Origin: Streptosporangium sp. NBC_01755
GTDB lineage: Bacteria; Actinomycetota; Actinomycetes; Streptosporangiales; Streptosporangiaceae
Length of the DNA stretch: 64,000 nt
Reading direction: 5' to 3'
Assembly: GCF_035917995.1 (NCBI RefSeq)
Contig: NZ_CP109131.1
Location: forward strand, 6,944,001 to 7,008,000
The notes beneath the pieces are model-generated. The model did not search any database, was not told the origin of the DNA, and saw nothing but the letters and a program-made list of their open reading frames with translations. The position numbers were made by a program, and so were the translations under genes. Shown one piece after another: positions 33,956 to 43,264 of this stretch (its first letter is position 1; each line of letters begins with the position of its first letter).

Positions 33956-33985
33956 GTGCTTTCCGGGCGACCGCCCGGAAAGCAC
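33956..33985 (+). terminator. Hairpin after mshC
   Basis: Perfect 13-bp stem GTGCTTTCCGGGC with its complement and a 4-nt loop GACC, 125 bp after the mshC stop. No clear T-run follows on the plus strand, so it is a G+C-rich terminator of the type common in actinobacteria. Confidence 0.65.
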
Positions 33986-34017
33986 TCCCCGGCGGCGAAC
34001 CGGCACCGGAAAATGAC

Positions 34018-34049
34018 TGAGCCCGCACCGCTTGCGCGGTGCGGGCTCA
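34018..34049 (-). terminator. Terminator of the cold-shock gene
   Basis: Perfect 14-bp stem TGAGCCCGCACCGC with its complement, 4-nt loop, 27 bp after the cspA stop. On the minus strand it is followed by GTCATTTT, giving a classical U-tract. Confidence 0.85.
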
Positions 34050-34076
34050 GCCCGAAGCCTTTGAGGTCAAACCAGG

Positions 34077-34280
34077 TCAGATGAGCTCGACCTTGTCGGC
34101 CTGCGGGCCCTTCTGGCCCTGCGTGGTGACGAAGCTGACACGCTGGTTCTCCTCCAGGCTGCGGTAGCCGCTGGAGTTGATAGCCGAGTAGTGCACGAAG
34201 ACATCGGCGGTGCCGTCATCCGGTGCGATGAATCCGAAGCCCTTTTCGGCATTGAACCACTTAACGGTGCCCTCAGACAA
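34077..34280 (-). CDS. cspA: Cold-shock protein
   Basis: 67 residues, standard size. RNP1 KGFGFIAPDD and RNP2 VFVHYSAI are intact; it starts SEGTVKWFNAEKG. Binds single-stranded RNA/DNA as an RNA chaperone. The initiator is TTG at 34280 behind GAGGAGAAG. More than 200 bp of leader lies between it and the deformylase gene upstream, usual for cold-regulated csp genes. A perfect terminator follows. Confidence 0.95.
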   Translation of the reverse strand: MSEGTVKWFNAEKGFGFIAPDDGTADVFVHYSAINSSGYRSLEENQRVSFVTTQGQKGPQADKVELI

Positions 34281-34493
34281 AACTACTTCTCCTCATTGGG
34301 AGCCTCACCGAACCACCAGGTCGGCGGCACGGGGCTGCGTTGCGGACCCTACCATGCACCCGCGGAAACCATCCGGAGAAACTGTAACGTCCGCTGTCGG
34401 CGGACTTCTCATAAGCACTTGAGATGATAAGGCTAAGCTGAGAATTACGACTGCAACCACTCAACTCTATCGGACAATCGCGCGGTGTGCAAG

Positions 34494-34970
34494 TCAGGAG
34501 ATCGAGGCGAGGAAGCGCTCCCGCTCCTCCTCGGGGAGGCGGTCGACGAAGAGGGTGCCGTCAAGGTGGTCGGCCTCGTGCTGGAGGACGCGGGCCAGCA
34601 TGCCCAGGGCACGGACGGTGACGGGTTTGCCGAACATGTCGCGACCACGGGCCGTGACCATGTAGGAGCGTTCCAGCGGCCACCAGTGGCCGGGAGCGGA
34701 CAGGCATGCCTCGTCGGCCACGATCCTCCGCTCGGACAGCTCCAGACGCGGATTGACCAGGTGGCCGGACTTGCCGTCCAACTCGTAGACGACGACCCTG
34801 AGCGGGACGCCGATCTGCGGGGCGGCGAGCCCTGCGCGGCCCGTGCCGGCGCGCATCGTGGTCTGGAGCGACTTCACCAGGACACGCAACGCGCGGTCGA
34901 AGGTGGTCACGGGCTCGGCCACCGTGCGGAGCACGGGGTCGTTGAACAGTCGGATCGGCTGGACGGCCAC
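34494..34970 (-). CDS. def: Peptide deformylase
   Basis: 158 residues from GTG 34970 behind GGGGAG. Motif I is RAGLAAPQIG (residues 45-54), motif II EACLSAP with metal ligand Cys89, motif III H131-EADH135-L. It removes the N-formyl group from new proteins. Motif II has Ala where most deformylases have Gly (EGCLS) and motif I carries Arg-Ala before GLAAPQ, features of secondary actinobacterial paralogues. It may be a second deformylase; no fmt partner is nearby. Confidence 0.9.
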   Translation of the reverse strand: MAVQPIRLFNDPVLRTVAEPVTTFDRALRVLVKSLQTTMRAGTGRAGLAAPQIGVPLRVVVYELDGKSGHLVNPRLELSERRIVADEACLSAPGHWWPLERSYMVTARGRDMFGKPVTVRALGMLARVLQHEADHLDGTLFVDRLPEEERERFLASIS

Positions 34971-35101
34971 GCGTACTCCCCGAGGCGGACGAATCGGCAC
35001 CGGAAACGGTTCCCGCTGTCGCCCTGGCTCAACCATTACTTCCGTCCCCCCATGTTTCCGGAGTGTTGCGAGCGTGCGGCGTGTGCATTGCGCATTTCCG
35101 G

Positions 35102-35157
35102 GGTTAGTCACACGTAACCGGCGCACCATCACAGACAGTGAATGTGCGTAACGCCGC
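35102..35157 (+). promoter_or_regulatory. Possible nitrogen-control region upstream of narK
   Basis: The inverted GGTTA (35102-35106) and TAACC (35115-35119) contain GTCAC and GTAAC, resembling half-sites of the actinobacterial GlnR box, and another GTAAC is at 35147-35151. The spacing differs from the consensus, so GlnR binding is only a suggestion from the nature of the downstream genes. Confidence 0.25.
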
Positions 35158-35208
35158 CCTCCTAGTTTTGGGGCTCGAAGCCCCCCGAAACCAGCAGGAG
35201 GACAGACG

Positions 35209-36528
35209 ATGAAGCCCTGGATCAACGACTGGCGGCCCGACGACCCGGATTTCTGGCAGGAGCGCGGCCGGAAGGTGGCCCGGAGAAACCTGGTCTTCTC
35301 CATCTTCGCCGAGCACCTCGGGTTCACACTGTGGACCGTCTGGAGCATCGTGGCCGTGCAACTCGGCTCCTACGAGTTCTCCACCGACCAGCTCTTCTGG
35401 ATCGTCGCCCTGCCCAACCTGGTCGGCTCGGCGCTGCGCATCCCGTACACCTTCGCCCCGGCCAGGTTCGGCGGCCGGAACTTCACGGTGGTCAGTGCTC
35501 TGCTCCTGCTCGTGCCCGCGGTGCTGCTGGCCATCGCGGTCGGCGATCCCGGCACCCCCTACTGGGTGTTCCTGGCCATCGCGGCCACGGCGGGGCTGGG
35601 CGGCGGCAACTTCGCCTCCAGCATGGCCAACATCACCCACTTCTACCCTCGGGACAGGCAGGGGGCCGCACTCGGGCTCAACGCGGCCGGCGGCAACATC
35701 GGGGTCAGTTCCGTCCAGCTCTTCATGCCGCTGGTGATCGGTGCGTTCGGGCTGGCCGCCGCGGGGCTGTTCTGGATCCCTTTCATCCTGGCCGCCGCGG
35801 CGGGTGCCTACTTCTTCATGGACAACCTGACCTCGGCCAAGGCCAGTCCCGTGGACCAGTTGAAGGTCGTCGGCCGGGCCCAGACCTGGATCATGTCGGT
35901 CCTGTACATCGGTACGTTCGGCTCCTTCATCGGCTACTCCACCGCGCTCCCGCTGCTCATCAAGAGCCAGTTTCCCGAGCAGGCCTCCCTGGTCTGGCTG
36001 GCCTTCCTCGGCCCGCTGCTCGGCTCCCTGGTCCGCCCGGTGGGCGGCTGGCTGTCGGACCGGCTCGGTGGGGCGCGGGTGACGCTCGTCAACTTCGCCG
36101 CGATGGCGGGCTCGGCGGTGCTGGTCTGGCAGGGCCTGTCCCAGCGTGGCTTCGCACTGTTCTTCTGCGCCTACATGCTCCTGGTCGCCACCACCGGCGT
36201 CGGTAACGGCTCCACGTACCGGATGATTCCGGCGATCTTCCGGGCCAAGGCGGTCGCGGGCATCACCCCGGGCACGGCAGCCCATGACGACGCCGTGGCA
36301 GTCGGGAAACGGGATGCCTCCGCGGCGATCGGGATCATCTCCGCGATCGGCGCCTTCGGTGGATTCTTCATCAACCGCGGATTCGGCAGCTCCATCGCCG
36401 CGACCGGTGGAGCGGGAGCCGCGCTGGCCTCCTTCGCCTTCTTCTACCTGGTGTGCGCGGCCGTCACCTGGGCCTGCTACCTGCGTACCGCCGGCACCGC
36501 GCCGAGCATGGCGGCGGCCCGGGTGTGA
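35209..36528 (+). CDS. narK: Nitrate/nitrite transporter NarK
   Basis: 439 residues, about twelve membrane segments. Nitrate signatures of the NNP family are present: GLGGGNFASSMANITHFYP and, in the second half, TTGVGNGSTYRMIPAIF. It starts MKPWINDWRPDDPDFW after AGGAGGAC. It imports nitrate (or exchanges nitrite) for the reductases encoded just downstream. First gene of the nitrate assimilation module, all on the same strand. Confidence 0.94.
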   Translation: MKPWINDWRPDDPDFWQERGRKVARRNLVFSIFAEHLGFTLWTVWSIVAVQLGSYEFSTDQLFWIVALPNLVGSALRIPYTFAPARFGGRNFTVVSALLLLVPAVLLAIAVGDPGTPYWVFLAIAATAGLGGGNFASSMANITHFYPRDRQGAALGLNAAGGNIGVSSVQLFMPLVIGAFGLAAAGLFWIPFILAAAAGAYFFMDNLTSAKASPVDQLKVVGRAQTWIMSVLYIGTFGSFIGYSTALPLLIKSQFPEQASLVWLAFLGPLLGSLVRPVGGWLSDRLGGARVTLVNFAAMAGSAVLVWQGLSQRGFALFFCAYMLLVATTGVGNGSTYRMIPAIFRAKAVAGITPGTAAHDDAVAVGKRDASAAIGIISAIGAFGGFFINRGFGSSIAATGGAGAALASFAFFYLVCAAVTWACYLRTAGTAPSMAAARV

Positions 36529-36558
36529 GTGCCGCCGCCATGCTCGGCGACCGCTTTG

Positions 36559-36634
36559 CTCACATCCGGCACCTGCCTGGCCGACGGATAACTCACATCC
36601 GGCACCTGCCTGGCCGACGGATAACTCACATCCG
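36559..36634 (+). repeat. 33-bp tandem repeat between narK and the nitrate reductase gene
   Basis: Two identical 33-bp units (36559-36591 and 36592-36624) plus 10 bp of a third. Each junction creates CGGAT-N7-ATCCG, an inverted repeat with arms about 1.5 helical turns across. The run ends 64 bp before the GTG of the reductase, so it sits where a promoter and operators would lie. Confidence 0.8.
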
Positions 36635-36698
36635 CCTCATTGCAAATGTGAACACGGTTAGCGGCTTGTAGCACATCGGTAACAGGGGAGACCTCGCG

Positions 36699-38810
36699 GT
36701 GAAACCGCCTGAAAGCACCATCGGACCCATGCCGGTCTCACTTTCCCCTCAGCAGCCTGTGAAGGCTGGGACAGCGACGCACTGCCCCTACTGCGCTCTG
36801 CAGTGCGGCATGAACGTCGCGGTGGGTGAGACCATCACGATCACTCCACGTCACGACGTCCCGGCCAATGGGGGAGGACTGTGTCAGAAGGGCTGGACCG
36901 CCGGTGAGCTTCTCACCGGCGAGCGGCTCACCACCCCTCTGCTGCACGGCGAGGAGGTCGGCTGGGACGAGGCGCTCGGCTTTGTCGCCGGCCGGATACG
37001 CGCGATCCAGGCCGAACACGGCTCCGACGGCGTGGCGGTGTTCGGCGGCGGCGGCCTCACCAACGAGAAGGCGTACCAGCTCGGCAAGTTCGCCCGGGTG
37101 GTGTTGCGGACCAGCCAGATCGACTACAACGGCCGGTTCTGCATGTCCTCGGCCGCCGCGGCCACCAACCGGGCCTTCGGTATGGACCGTGGCCTGCCCT
37201 TCCCGATCACCGACCTCGCCCGCGCCGACGCGGTCCTGATCGCGGGCGGAAACGTGGCCGAGACCATGCCGCCGTTCGTCCGTCACCTCACCGCGATGCG
37301 CGCGGCGGGCGGCCGGCTGATCGTCATCGACCCGCGGGCCACCGCGACCGCCCGGCAGGCCGACCTGCACCTGCAGCCGACCCCCGGCACCGACCTGGCG
37401 CTGGCTCTGGGCCTGCTGCACATGGTGGTCGCCGGGGGCGATGTCGACGAGGACTACGTGGCCGCCAGGACGAGCGGGTTCGACGCGGTCCGCACCTCGG
37501 TCGCGGCCTGGTGGCCCGAGCGAGTGGAACGGATCACCGGTGTGCCGGTCGCCCGGATGCGCGCCGCGGTCGCGATCCTCGCCGGCGCGAGCCGGGCGGC
37601 GATCCTCACCGGGCGCGGCGCCGAGCAGCACGCCAAGGGCACCGACACCGTCAGCGCGTTCATCAACCTCGCGCTCGCCCTCGGGCTGCCGGGGCGCGAG
37701 GGGTCGGGCTACGGCTGTGTCACCGGACAGGGCAACGGGCAGGGAGGCCGCGAGCACGGCCAGAAGGCCGACCAGCTCCCCGGCTACCGCAGGATCGATG
37801 ATCCGGCGGCCCGCGCCCATGTCGCCGCCGTGTGGGGTGTCGACCCCGATGACCTACCGGGGCCCGGCCGCTCCGCCTACGAGCTGCTGGACGCGCTCGG
37901 CGCCGGCGGCGGCCCCCGGGCGCTGCTGCTGTTCGGCTCCAACCCGCTGATCTCCGCGCCGCGTGCCGGGCACGTCGCCGAACGGCTCGGCTCACTGGAC
38001 CTGCTCGTGGTCTCGGACCTGGTCCTGTCGGAGACGGCCGCGATCGCCGACGTCGTGCTGCCCACCACCCAGTGGGCCGAGGAGAGCGGGACCATGACGA
38101 ATCTGGAAGGCCGGGTGCTGCTCCGCCGCCAAGCGGCCGCTCCGCCATCAGGGGTGCGGAGCGACCTTGAGATTCTCCGGGGGCTCACCGCGCGACTGCG
38201 CGGGACAACCGGAGCCGAGGGTTTCCCCACCGATCCGCGCGAGGTCTTCGACGAGCTGCGCCGGGCCTCGGCAGGTGGGATCGCCGACTACGCCGGCATC
38301 ACCTACGAGCGGATCGCCGCCGAGACCGGAGTGTTCTGGCCCTGCCCGGCCGAGGATCACCCAGGTACTCCCCGGCCTTTCCTGGACGGCTTCGCCACGC
38401 CCGACGGGCGCGCCCGTTTCGTACCGGTCGAGCACCGCCCGCCCGAGGAGGACATCGACCCGGAGTATCCGCTCTATCTCACGACGGGACGGGTGCTCGC
38501 GCACTATCAGAGCGGCGCGCAGACCCGGCGGATCGCCGCGCTGAACGCGGCGGCACCCGAGGCGTTCGTGGAACTCCACCCCGACCTCGCCGAGCGTCTG
38601 GACGTGGCCCCGGGGGAGATGTTGCGGGTGGTCAGCCGGCGCGGCGTGACCGAGGCACCGGCCAGGGTCAATCCGGCGATTCGGCCGGACACCGTGTTCA
38701 TGCCATTCCACTGGCCGGGCGTCAACCTGCTCACCAACCCCGCGCTGGACCCGGTGTCGAGGATGCCGGAGTTCAAGGTCTGCGCGGTCAGAGCGGAGCG
38801 TGCCGGATGA
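36699..38810 (+). CDS. nasC: Assimilatory nitrate reductase catalytic subunit (molybdopterin oxidoreductase)
   Basis: 703 residues of the DMSO-reductase superfamily. The [4Fe-4S] site is C29-xx-C32-xxx-C36 and C62 (CPYCALQCG ... LCQKG). The Mo-bisMGD region includes NGRFCMSSAA (Cys as likely Mo ligand), GRGAEQHAKGTDT and GREGSGYGCVTGQGNGQGGRE. It reduces nitrate to nitrite in the cytoplasm. GTG 36699 follows GGGGAGA; ATG 36729 is possible. Coupled by ATGA to the flavoprotein gene. Formate dehydrogenase is the main alternative but the neighbours argue against it. Confidence 0.92.
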   Translation: MKPPESTIGPMPVSLSPQQPVKAGTATHCPYCALQCGMNVAVGETITITPRHDVPANGGGLCQKGWTAGELLTGERLTTPLLHGEEVGWDEALGFVAGRIRAIQAEHGSDGVAVFGGGGLTNEKAYQLGKFARVVLRTSQIDYNGRFCMSSAAAATNRAFGMDRGLPFPITDLARADAVLIAGGNVAETMPPFVRHLTAMRAAGGRLIVIDPRATATARQADLHLQPTPGTDLALALGLLHMVVAGGDVDEDYVAARTSGFDAVRTSVAAWWPERVERITGVPVARMRAAVAILAGASRAAILTGRGAEQHAKGTDTVSAFINLALALGLPGREGSGYGCVTGQGNGQGGREHGQKADQLPGYRRIDDPAARAHVAAVWGVDPDDLPGPGRSAYELLDALGAGGGPRALLLFGSNPLISAPRAGHVAERLGSLDLLVVSDLVLSETAAIADVVLPTTQWAEESGTMTNLEGRVLLRRQAAAPPSGVRSDLEILRGLTARLRGTTGAEGFPTDPREVFDELRRASAGGIADYAGITYERIAAETGVFWPCPAEDHPGTPRPFLDGFATPDGRARFVPVEHRPPEEDIDPEYPLYLTTGRVLAHYQSGAQTRRIAALNAAAPEAFVELHPDLAERLDVAPGEMLRVVSRRGVTEAPARVNPAIRPDTVFMPFHWPGVNLLTNPALDPVSRMPEFKVCAVRAERAG

Positions 38811-40210
38811 CCCGGATCGTGGTCGTGGGCAACGGGATGGCGGGCGCCCGCCTGGTGAGCGAGATCCGGGCCCGTGATCGGCACGTCGGGCTGACCGTGT
38901 TCGGGGCCGAGGAGTCGCAGCCCTACAACCGGGTACTGCTGTCGAACGTCGTGGCCGGGACGATACCGGCTGACCAGGTGCGATTGCTCGACCCTGGCTG
39001 GTACGCCGACCATTCGGTGACGGCGCTGCCCGGCGTCGAGGTGACCGCCGTGGACCGGGAGAACCGGGCCGTGCTCACCGCCACCGGCAGGCGCGAACCG
39101 TACGACGTCCTGGTGCTGGCGACGGGTAGCGAGGCGGTCGTGCCGCCGATCGCGGGTGCGGACAGGGCCGTCACGTTCCGCACGATGGACGACTGCAGGA
39201 GGATTCTGCGGGCCGCGGGTGCGGCGCGGCACGCCGTGGTGATCGGCGGTGGTCTGCTCGGAATCGAGGCTGCGCGTGGCCTGGCCGGGCGCGGCCTGCC
39301 GGTGACGCTGCTGCACCTGGCCGGGCACCTGATGGAGCGTCAGCTGGACGCCGAGGCCGGGCTGGTGCTCGGCCAGACCCTGGGCGGGCTGGGTGTGCGG
39401 ACCAGGACCGGCGTCGTGATCGAGGAGATCCTGGAAGGCGGCGTGCGGCTCGCGGGAGACGAGGTGGTCGATGCCGATCTGGTGGTGCTCGCCTGCGGGG
39501 TCCGCCCGGTGACCGGGCTGGCTCGCGAGGCAGGGCTGGAGGTGGCGCGCGGGATCGTCGTCGACGACGAGATGCGCACCGACGACCCGTCGGTCTTCGC
39601 GATCGGAGAGTGCGCCGAGCACCGGGGCAGCGTCTACGGGCTGGTCGCACCCGCCTGGGAGCAGGCCGCGGTGGTCGCCGACATCGTCACGGGGGCCGAC
39701 AAGGCCGCCCGTTACCGGGGGTCGCGGCTGGTGACCCGCCTGAAGGCCAAGAGCGTGGAGCTGGCCGCGATGGGGGAGACCCATCTGACCGAGGACGACG
39801 CCGAGGTCGTGCGGTTCAGCCACCGGGCGGCGGGCACCTACCGCAAGCTCGTCATCCGCGACGGCCGCCTGGTCGGCGTGATCCTCCTCGGCGAGACGTC
39901 GGCGGTAGGCAGTCTCACCCAGCTGTTCGACCGGGGCGGGCCACTGCCGGTGGACCGGACGGGACTGCTCTTCCCCGGCCTGCCGGGCAACACGGTGGCC
40001 GAGAGCCCGGTCAGGATGCCGGACGCGGCGAAGGTCTGCCAGTGCAACGACGTGACCAAGGGGCAGATCAGGGCCTGCTGGGAGTCGGGCGCCAGGGACG
40101 TCGCGGCCGTGGCCGCCGCCACCCGCGCCACCACCGGCTGCGGCGGCTGCCGCGACGCGGTCGAGGGCATCGTCGGCTGGCTCTGCGAGCAGGAAGGGGT
40201 CTCGGCGTGA
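38807..40210 (+). CDS. NAD(P)H/FAD flavoprotein with BFD-like [2Fe-2S] domain, nitrate reductase electron donor (NasB-like)
   Basis: 467 residues. FAD motif VVVGNGMAGARLVSE, NAD motif AVVIGGGLLGIEAARGLAG, then a C-terminal bacterioferritin-ferredoxin-like [2Fe-2S] region CQCNDVTKGQ ... TGCGGCRD. The layout equals the N-terminal half of NirB, with no siroheme domain. It most likely passes electrons from NAD(P)H to the nitrate reductase, as NasB does. Overlaps the reductase gene by ATGA. Confidence 0.87.
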   Translation: MTRIVVVGNGMAGARLVSEIRARDRHVGLTVFGAEESQPYNRVLLSNVVAGTIPADQVRLLDPGWYADHSVTALPGVEVTAVDRENRAVLTATGRREPYDVLVLATGSEAVVPPIAGADRAVTFRTMDDCRRILRAAGAARHAVVIGGGLLGIEAARGLAGRGLPVTLLHLAGHLMERQLDAEAGLVLGQTLGGLGVRTRTGVVIEEILEGGVRLAGDEVVDADLVVLACGVRPVTGLAREAGLEVARGIVVDDEMRTDDPSVFAIGECAEHRGSVYGLVAPAWEQAAVVADIVTGADKAARYRGSRLVTRLKAKSVELAAMGETHLTEDDAEVVRFSHRAAGTYRKLVIRDGRLVGVILLGETSAVGSLTQLFDRGGPLPVDRTGLLFPGLPGNTVAESPVRMPDAAKVCQCNDVTKGQIRACWESGARDVAAVAAATRATTGCGGCRDAVEGIVGWLCEQEGVSA

Positions 40211-40347
40211 CCGGCGCGAGAGGCGAGGGGCCGGCTCGGCGCCGGACGGACGGCCAGATCGGGACGGAAACGGAGCCGCCCGGCCCGGTGAGCGGAGAGA
40301 TCCACCGGGGACGGGCGAGCGGAGCGGACAGAAGGGTGAGCGCGATC

Positions 40348-42795
40348 ATGTCAAGGCTTGTCGTGGTGGGGAACGGACCGACGTCGCACCGGCTGGTCGA
40401 GGCCCTGGTGGCCAAGGGCTTCGAGGGCCGGATCACGGTGCTGGGGGAGGAGCCCAGGCCGGCCTACGACCGGGTGGCGCTGACCTCCTACCTGGCGGGC
40501 AGAAGTGTCGAGGATCTCACCTACCCGGTGCCGGAGGGAGTCGTGCTGCGCCTGTCGTCCAGGGTCGTCGGCATCGACAGGGGGGCGAAGGAGGTCACCA
40601 CCGCGGACGGCCATCGCGAGCCGTACGACGTGCTGGTGCTGGCCACCGGGTCCAGCCCGTTCGTGCCGCCGGTGCCGGGCAGGGAACTGGACGGCTGCTT
40701 CGTCTACCGCACGATCGACGATCTCGACGCGATCAGGGAGGCCGCCTCGACCGCCACGAGCGGTGTCGTGATCGGCGGCGGGCTGCTGGGGCTGGAGGCC
40801 GCCGACGCCCTGCGTGGCCTGGGCCTGTCGACGCACGTCGTGGAGATGGGGGGCTGGCTCATGCCCCGGCAGGTCGACGAGGGCGGCGGTGCCGTCCTGC
40901 GAGGTCACGTGGAGGCACTCGGCCTGAGGGTACACACCCGGGCGGGGGTCAAGGAGATCGTCGCGGGCCCGGACGGGCGGGTCGCGGGCCTGGTCAAGCC
41001 GGACGGGGAGGCCGTCGAGGCGCAGATCGTGGTCTTCTCCGCGGGGGTCAGGCCCCGTGACGAGCTGGCCGGGCAGGCAGGCCTGGAGGTGGGCGGGCGC
41101 GGTGGGATCGTCGTGGACGACCGGATGCGCACCGGCGACCCGGCGATCTACGCGATCGGTGAGTGCGCTTTGCACGAGGGCGTGGTCTACGGGCTGGTCG
41201 GCCCGTGTTTCACGATGGCCGAGGTCGCCGCCGACCGCATTCTCGGCGGTGAGGCGGTCTTCACCCGTGCGGATCTCTCCACCAGGCTCAAACTGCTCGG
41301 TGTGGAGGTCGCCCAGTTCGGCGCCATGGACGGCGCGCTGAACGTTACCTTCATGGATCCGGTGGGAGGGGTCTACCAGAAGCTGTTCGTCAGCGACGAC
41401 GCACGCACCCTGCTCGGCGGGATCTGCGTCGGTGACGCCACTCCGTACAACACCCTGAAGCCCTTCGTCGGCCGCGACCTGCCGGGATCACCGAGCGAGC
41501 TGCTGTTCAGCGGTGGTCCGGCGAGCATGGAGCTTCCCGACGACGCGCAGGTCTGCTCCTGCAACAACGTCACCAAGGGGCAGGTGTGCGCAGCCATCGC
41601 CGACCACGGTCTCACCGACGTGGCCGGGATCAAGGGCTGTACCCGCGCGGGCACCACCTGCGGCAGCTGCGTCCCGATGCTCAAGGAGATTCTCGTCAAA
41701 TCGGGCGTCGAGGTCTCCAAGGCTCTGTGCGAGCACTTCGCGTACAGCAGGGCGGAGCTGTTCGACATCGTCCGCGTGCGCGCCATCACGACGTTCTCGC
41801 AGCTCATCGCCGATCACGGCACCGGGCGCGGTTGCGATGTGTGCAAGCCCGTCGTCGCCTCGATCCTCGCCTCGCTCGGCAACGGCCACATCCTCGACGG
41901 AGAGCAGGCCGCCCTGCAGGACACCAACGATCACTTCCTGGCCAACATCCAGCGCAACGGCACCTACTCGGTGGTGCCGCGCATCCCCGGTGGGGAGATC
42001 ACCCCGGACGGCCTCATCGTGATCGGCGAGGTGGCCCGCGACTTCGGCCTCTACACCAAGATCACTGGCGGGCAGCGGATCGACCTGTTCGGGGCCCGGG
42101 TGGAGCAGCTCCCGCTGATCTGGAAACGCCTGGTGGACGCGGGCTTCGAGTCCGGGCAAGCGTACGGCAAGGCGCTGCGCACCGTGAAGTCCTGCGTGGG
42201 CTCGACCTGGTGTCGATACGGCGTGCAGGACGCCGTCGGCCTGGCCATCGCGCTGGAGCTGCGCTACCGGGGGTTGCGCTCGCCGCACAAGCTGAAGTCG
42301 GCGGTCTCCGGCTGTGCCCGCGAGTGCGCCGAGGCCAGGAGTAAGGACTTTGGCGTCATCGCCACCGAGCGGGGCTGGAACCTCTACGTCGGTGGCAACG
42401 GCGGCTTCACCCCGCGCCACGCCGACCTGTTCGCCTCCGACCTGGGCACCGAGGAACTGGTCCGCGTCATCGACCGGTTCCTGATGTTCTACGTCCGTAC
42501 CGCCGACCGCCTGCAGCGCACCTCCGCCTGGCTGGAGGCACAGGGGACGGCCTACGTCAGGGAGGTCGTCCTGGACGACTCCCTCGGGATCTGCGCCGAA
42601 CTGGAGGCGCAGATGGAGCGGCACGTGGCCGGCTACGCCGACGAGTGGCGCGCCGCGATCGAGGACCCGGAGAAGCTGCGGCGGTTCGTCTCCTTCATCA
42701 ACGCCCCCGGGACGCCGGACCCCTCGATCGCTTTCGAACCCCAGCGTGACCAGGTGAAACCGGTCCTCATCCCGCTGGAGGTGGTCCGTTCCTGA
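40348..42795 (+). CDS. nirB: Nitrite reductase [NAD(P)H] large subunit NirB
   Basis: 815 residues. N-terminal FAD/NAD domains (VVVGNGPTSHRLVEAL; GVVIGGGLLGLEAADAL), BFD-like cluster CSCNNVTKGQ ... TTCGSC, then sulfite/nitrite reductase domain with siroheme-[4Fe-4S] ligands CVGSTWC and CARECAEA. Reduces nitrite to ammonia with six electrons. ATG 40348 directly precedes the flavin motif; GTG 40207 would overlap the previous stop by GTGA but adds 47 disordered residues, so the true start is not certain. Confidence 0.94.
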   Translation: MSRLVVVGNGPTSHRLVEALVAKGFEGRITVLGEEPRPAYDRVALTSYLAGRSVEDLTYPVPEGVVLRLSSRVVGIDRGAKEVTTADGHREPYDVLVLATGSSPFVPPVPGRELDGCFVYRTIDDLDAIREAASTATSGVVIGGGLLGLEAADALRGLGLSTHVVEMGGWLMPRQVDEGGGAVLRGHVEALGLRVHTRAGVKEIVAGPDGRVAGLVKPDGEAVEAQIVVFSAGVRPRDELAGQAGLEVGGRGGIVVDDRMRTGDPAIYAIGECALHEGVVYGLVGPCFTMAEVAADRILGGEAVFTRADLSTRLKLLGVEVAQFGAMDGALNVTFMDPVGGVYQKLFVSDDARTLLGGICVGDATPYNTLKPFVGRDLPGSPSELLFSGGPASMELPDDAQVCSCNNVTKGQVCAAIADHGLTDVAGIKGCTRAGTTCGSCVPMLKEILVKSGVEVSKALCEHFAYSRAELFDIVRVRAITTFSQLIADHGTGRGCDVCKPVVASILASLGNGHILDGEQAALQDTNDHFLANIQRNGTYSVVPRIPGGEITPDGLIVIGEVARDFGLYTKITGGQRIDLFGARVEQLPLIWKRLVDAGFESGQAYGKALRTVKSCVGSTWCRYGVQDAVGLAIALELRYRGLRSPHKLKSAVSGCARECAEARSKDFGVIATERGWNLYVGGNGGFTPRHADLFASDLGTEELVRVIDRFLMFYVRTADRLQRTSAWLEAQGTAYVREVVLDDSLGICAELEAQMERHVAGYADEWRAAIEDPEKLRRFVSFINAPGTPDPSIAFEPQRDQVKPVLIPLEVVRS

Positions 42796-42855
42796 CCCGC
42801 CGCCCCGTGTCCCGTGTCCCCGCCGTCGCCAACCCCCGAGGAGAGGCTCTCAACG

Positions 42856-43209
42856 ATGACCGTCCTGAGCGAAGATCTGAAGCGGACCGGCTGGACGCCG
42901 GTCTGCTCCTACACCGACCTGCTGCCCGAGCGCGGTGTGTGCGCGCTCGTCGGTGGTCACCAGATCGCGTTGTTCCGTACCTTTGACGGCGCCCTGTTCG
43001 CGATCGGCAACCGCGACCCGTTCAGCGGTGCCCACGTCCTGTCCCGCGGGATCGTGGGCACCAGGGCCGGCGAGCCCGTGGTGGCCTCTCCCATGCACAA
43101 GCAGGCGTTCTCCCTTGCGACGGGGGTGTGTCTGGACGACCCCGCGACGGCCGTGCCGACCTACCCGATCCGTCTCACCGGCGAAACGGTGGAGGTGGGC
43201 GCGGGGTGA
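42856..43209 (+). CDS. nirD: Nitrite reductase small subunit NirD
   Basis: 117 residues of the NirD Rieske-like fold: WTPVCSYTDLLPERGVCALV, LFAIGNRDPFSGAHVLSRG, VASPMHKQAFSLATGVCLDD. As in other NirD proteins the Rieske Cys/His cluster ligands are not all present, so it is probably structural. ATG 42856 is 60 bp after nirB. Confidence 0.94.
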   Translation: MTVLSEDLKRTGWTPVCSYTDLLPERGVCALVGGHQIALFRTFDGALFAIGNRDPFSGAHVLSRGIVGTRAGEPVVASPMHKQAFSLATGVCLDDPATAVPTYPIRLTGETVEVGAG

Positions 43210-43264
43210 GCCCGCAGCCGGCCGGATACCGACAGAAGATCAAGCGAGGAGTGGTGAACGACAG

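Noticed and set aside
36699..38810. Formate dehydrogenase instead of nitrate reductase
   Set aside because: Position between narK and nirBD and a NasB-like partner fit assimilatory nitrate reductase.
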